The position numbers were made by a program, and so were the translations under genes. The notes under the pieces were generated by a model, which saw only the letters and a program-made list of their open reading frames with translations, made no database searches and was not told where the DNA came from. From Telmatactis stephensoni (taxonomy: Eukaryota; Cnidaria; Anthozoa; Actiniaria; Isophelliidae), in contig JALIZF010001707.1 in NCBI GenBank assembly GCA_029948255.1, forward strand, positions 496,001 to 560,000: 64,000 nucleotides of DNA. Direction: 5' to 3'. Every line of letters begins with the position of its first letter. Position 1 is the first letter of the stretch. Positions 62,001 to 64,000 of this stretch are shown here, one piece after another.

Positions 62001-62062
62001 TCGTTGTTGTTGTTGTCGTCGTCGTCGTCGTCGTTGTTGTTGTTGTTGTTGTTGTTGTTGTT
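62001..62062. repeat. (GTT/GTC)n trinucleotide repeat
   Basis: GTTGTTGTTGTCGTCGTCGTCG...GTTGTTGTT. It is enclosed by the short inverted pair TCCGGATAGGAG (61,978) and CTCCTATCCGCGGA (62,108). Confidence 0.9.
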
Positions 62063-62470
62063 ATTTTGCATTTGTACGCAAAAAGAACCAACACAGAGCA
62101 AATATACTCCTATCCGCGGATCTCATGCTCAGTCAATAACATATATATCCACACTCAAAATCAAATGAAAGAATGATTTTCCGGCCAGTCTGTAGTTACC
62201 TTACCAAACTGACGGTTTTTTATGGTCTGGGCTGCAAAGGCCTTTGCGTAATTGAGGCGTGATTACACCAAAGCTAGTCACGTAATCCGTGAGAACTAAT
62301 GTGTTCTATCAAAGAGGTATAAAAACAGTTGTTTTTATCGGAAAGTAATATACCAGTGTTTTCCCCAAAAGCGTACACCTGTACGTTCGAAGTAATTGAA
62401 TAGTCCCTTTTCTCATGTTTGCATGCGCGTTTGAATTTTGACACTAGGATTTTGGTAATGTTTTGACTTT

Positions 62471-62620
62471 GCGGCACGTCAACATCTGATATTGTAGCTT
62501 TGCTTTGAAGCCAGTCTAACAGTCAGTCTCGTTTCAAGTAAATATGCGGCACGTCAACATCTGATATTGTAGCTTTGTTTTGAAGCCAGTTTAACAGTTA
62601 GCCTCGCTTCAGAGCAAAGC
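62471..62620. repeat. 75-bp tandem duplication
   Basis: GCGGCACGTCAACATCTGAT...GAAGCCAGTYTAACAGT starts at 62,471 and again at 62,546 with few differences. GGCACGCCGCAAACTCACG at about 62,630 is a partial inverted relative. Confidence 0.9.
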
Positions 62621-62649
62621 TAGCAGACGTTGGCACGCCGCAAACTCAC

Positions 62650-62790
62650 GACAACAGCAATATTGTAGCGTGAACGACGGCAAATGTCTAAAAGATTATG
62701 GAATAAAAAAGATTTAAAGAAATTAAAACTTAAGGAATAAAGAATACTTTGTCGTGACCCATCCCGCGTCAATGGTCCGTATGCGAAAAA
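62650..62790. repeat. Copy of the TCGTGACCC repeat
   Basis: ACAGCAATATTGTAGCGTG and AATAAAGAATACTTTGTCGTGACCC match the 58.5-kb element; a shorter match (CTTTGTCGTGGCCCGTCA) lies at about 89-106. Confidence 0.6.
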
Positions 62791-62929
62791 GGCGGTCGTT
62801 CGAAAGGCGATTACCGCTAATCCTGGGTTAAAATGAATGGTTTTCTTCAGATTTAATCCTATTTTTTATATATTATTTATTTACAAGCTTATTCCTTCCA
62901 CTGAAGCAGCTAGGGATACCACAACAAAT

Positions 62930-63258
62930 TTGACAATCAATTACTGTGGGCCCTGTAGTGTTAAAGGACGGACCACACACACCGGCAATTTCATGGCCTA
63001 CTCCCCAAATAGTGGTGTGAGTTCTTTAACGTCCCTCCAATGCAAGGGTAATGTGTAGTGGTTTTGGAGATACGGGGCCTACGGTTTAACGTTCTTATCC
63101 AAGAAGACGTGAAGGTCTAACCATTTGCAGATGTAACTACAAATGCAGCACCTTCTCCTCAATTATTTAAAGACCCTGAGTGTTGGTCCGGCCGGGAATC
63201 GAACCCCAACCCCGCACGCGAGAAAATGACGCTCAACCAACTGGGTCAATCGGGCGGC
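62930..63258 (-). mobile_element. tRNA-derived SINE, minus strand
   Basis: The minus strand begins near 63,258 with GATTGACCCAGTTGGTTGAG (A box) and GGGGTTCGATTCCCGGCCGG (B box). A body follows that includes AAGAACGTTAAACCGTAGGC and GACGTTAAAGAACTCACACC. A 73-codon frame on the plus strand at 62,837 runs through its 3' part and is not a gene. Confidence 0.75.
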
Positions 63259-63637
63259 GGTTAACGATAACCGTCTTTCAAACAACTGGTCACCGGCCTT
63301 TAAAGACAAGATATGCCTTCTGTTTCCGCCCTTGATAAGACTTCTGCACATGCGTGCATACAGTTAGCCTACAGTATGAATTACCGCGCAGTTGGACTCC
63401 TCGATGATATCAATGAGTACTAGAAGACTGTTTTGATTGATACACTCTTATCTTTAAATAAATCAATACGAAGCTATTCAAAACCCACCTGACTATCCAC
63501 ATGGTCGATATTATCAGTAACAACGTTATTGATATGCTTTGAACGCTTTCCCTTCTAGCTTTTTCCACTCCTCTCTTAAGTAATACAACCGGTACCTGGA
63601 AGTGGTGGTGGTTGAGTGATGTGCTGAGTTCATAATA

Positions 63638-63837
63638 GAGACGGAAAGGCGTCTTGGACGGGAGAAACTCGCCTTCATACGGAAGCTCGTTTGACGAAAT
63701 TTCACCTGAGCGGATTTTCCCGTCTTCTTAACTTATCAATTCATCTCTAGTGGAAATTGATCCATTCCTTTAGAAGAGCTAGGTTTCCGTTTGAAGACGA
63801 GTTTCCCGCGCGTCCAAAAAGACGATTTTCTTTCTCT
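63638..63837. mobile_element. Foldback element with TA flanks
   Basis: GAGACGGAAAGGCGTCTTGG...GAAACTCGCCTTCATACGGAA pairs with TTCCGTTTGAAGACGAGTTTC...CCAAAAAGACGATTTTC...TCTC. TA flanks both ends; 200 bp. Confidence 0.7.
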
Positions 63838-64000
63838 AATCTCCCTCAGCATAACATGGTATGGTAGAACTTTCCCGACCATTACAAAGTCACGCAAGTA
63901 AATTTACTATGGAAGCAAGTGGAAACGCTTGTCTCTGACGTCTGAGTGTGAATTTATTTTGGTGATTTATGACCGGTACGTCCGAGTCTGATTGAGATAT

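Noticed and set aside
62837..63058. 73-codon frame with an apparent signal peptide
   Set aside because: Most of it reads through the 3' body of a SINE on the opposite strand.

Overview
The window looks like nuclear DNA of an animal, probably a non-bilaterian marine invertebrate such as a cnidarian. That placement is inference. The evidence is a many-exon class C (GABA-B type) receptor gene with ordinary GT-AG introns, AT-rich intergenic DNA full of short foldback transposons, tRNA-derived SINEs, TTGG/AATA/GAAAA microsatellites, and a few TTAGGG-type telomere-like motifs. No bacterial operons, rRNA genes or CRISPR arrays are present.

Region 1-5.0 kb is repeat-bearing DNA downstream of the receptor. 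Region 5.03-20.02 kb on the minus strand holds one complete gene that I could assemble from 15 coding exons, with consistent reading phases and canonical splice sites. It encodes a GABA-B-receptor-like GPCR of about 818 residues: signal peptide, an unusual Cys-Cys-rich N-terminus, Venus flytrap domain, seven transmembrane helices and a short tail. Most residues that hold GABA in mammalian GABBR1 are replaced.

The first coding intron of that gene (13,922-19,663) carries the most striking object in the window. It is a 4.6-kb, nearly perfect palindrome (13,993-18,585) bounded by a 6-bp direct repeat (agtcta). Each arm contains one complete, intronless gene for a 270-residue Fic-domain protein (AMP-transferase family). 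The catalytic motif is intact and so is a class II type inhibitory motif, and each copy has its own TATA box and poly(A) signal. The two copies point inward, and the centre is made of CTAG-rich decamer arrays and a GC-rich loop. I read it as a recently inserted mobile element with a Fic gene as its only recognisable cargo.

Region 20-64 kb has no gene I can support beyond possible 5' exons of the receptor. It is a graveyard of mobile and tandem DNA: about fifteen foldback/MITE elements, several with exact target duplications (TA, TAA, 6 bp or 7 bp); three tRNA-headed SINEs and one looser tRNA-like segment; two degenerate satellites with elements nested inside them; and long microsatellites.
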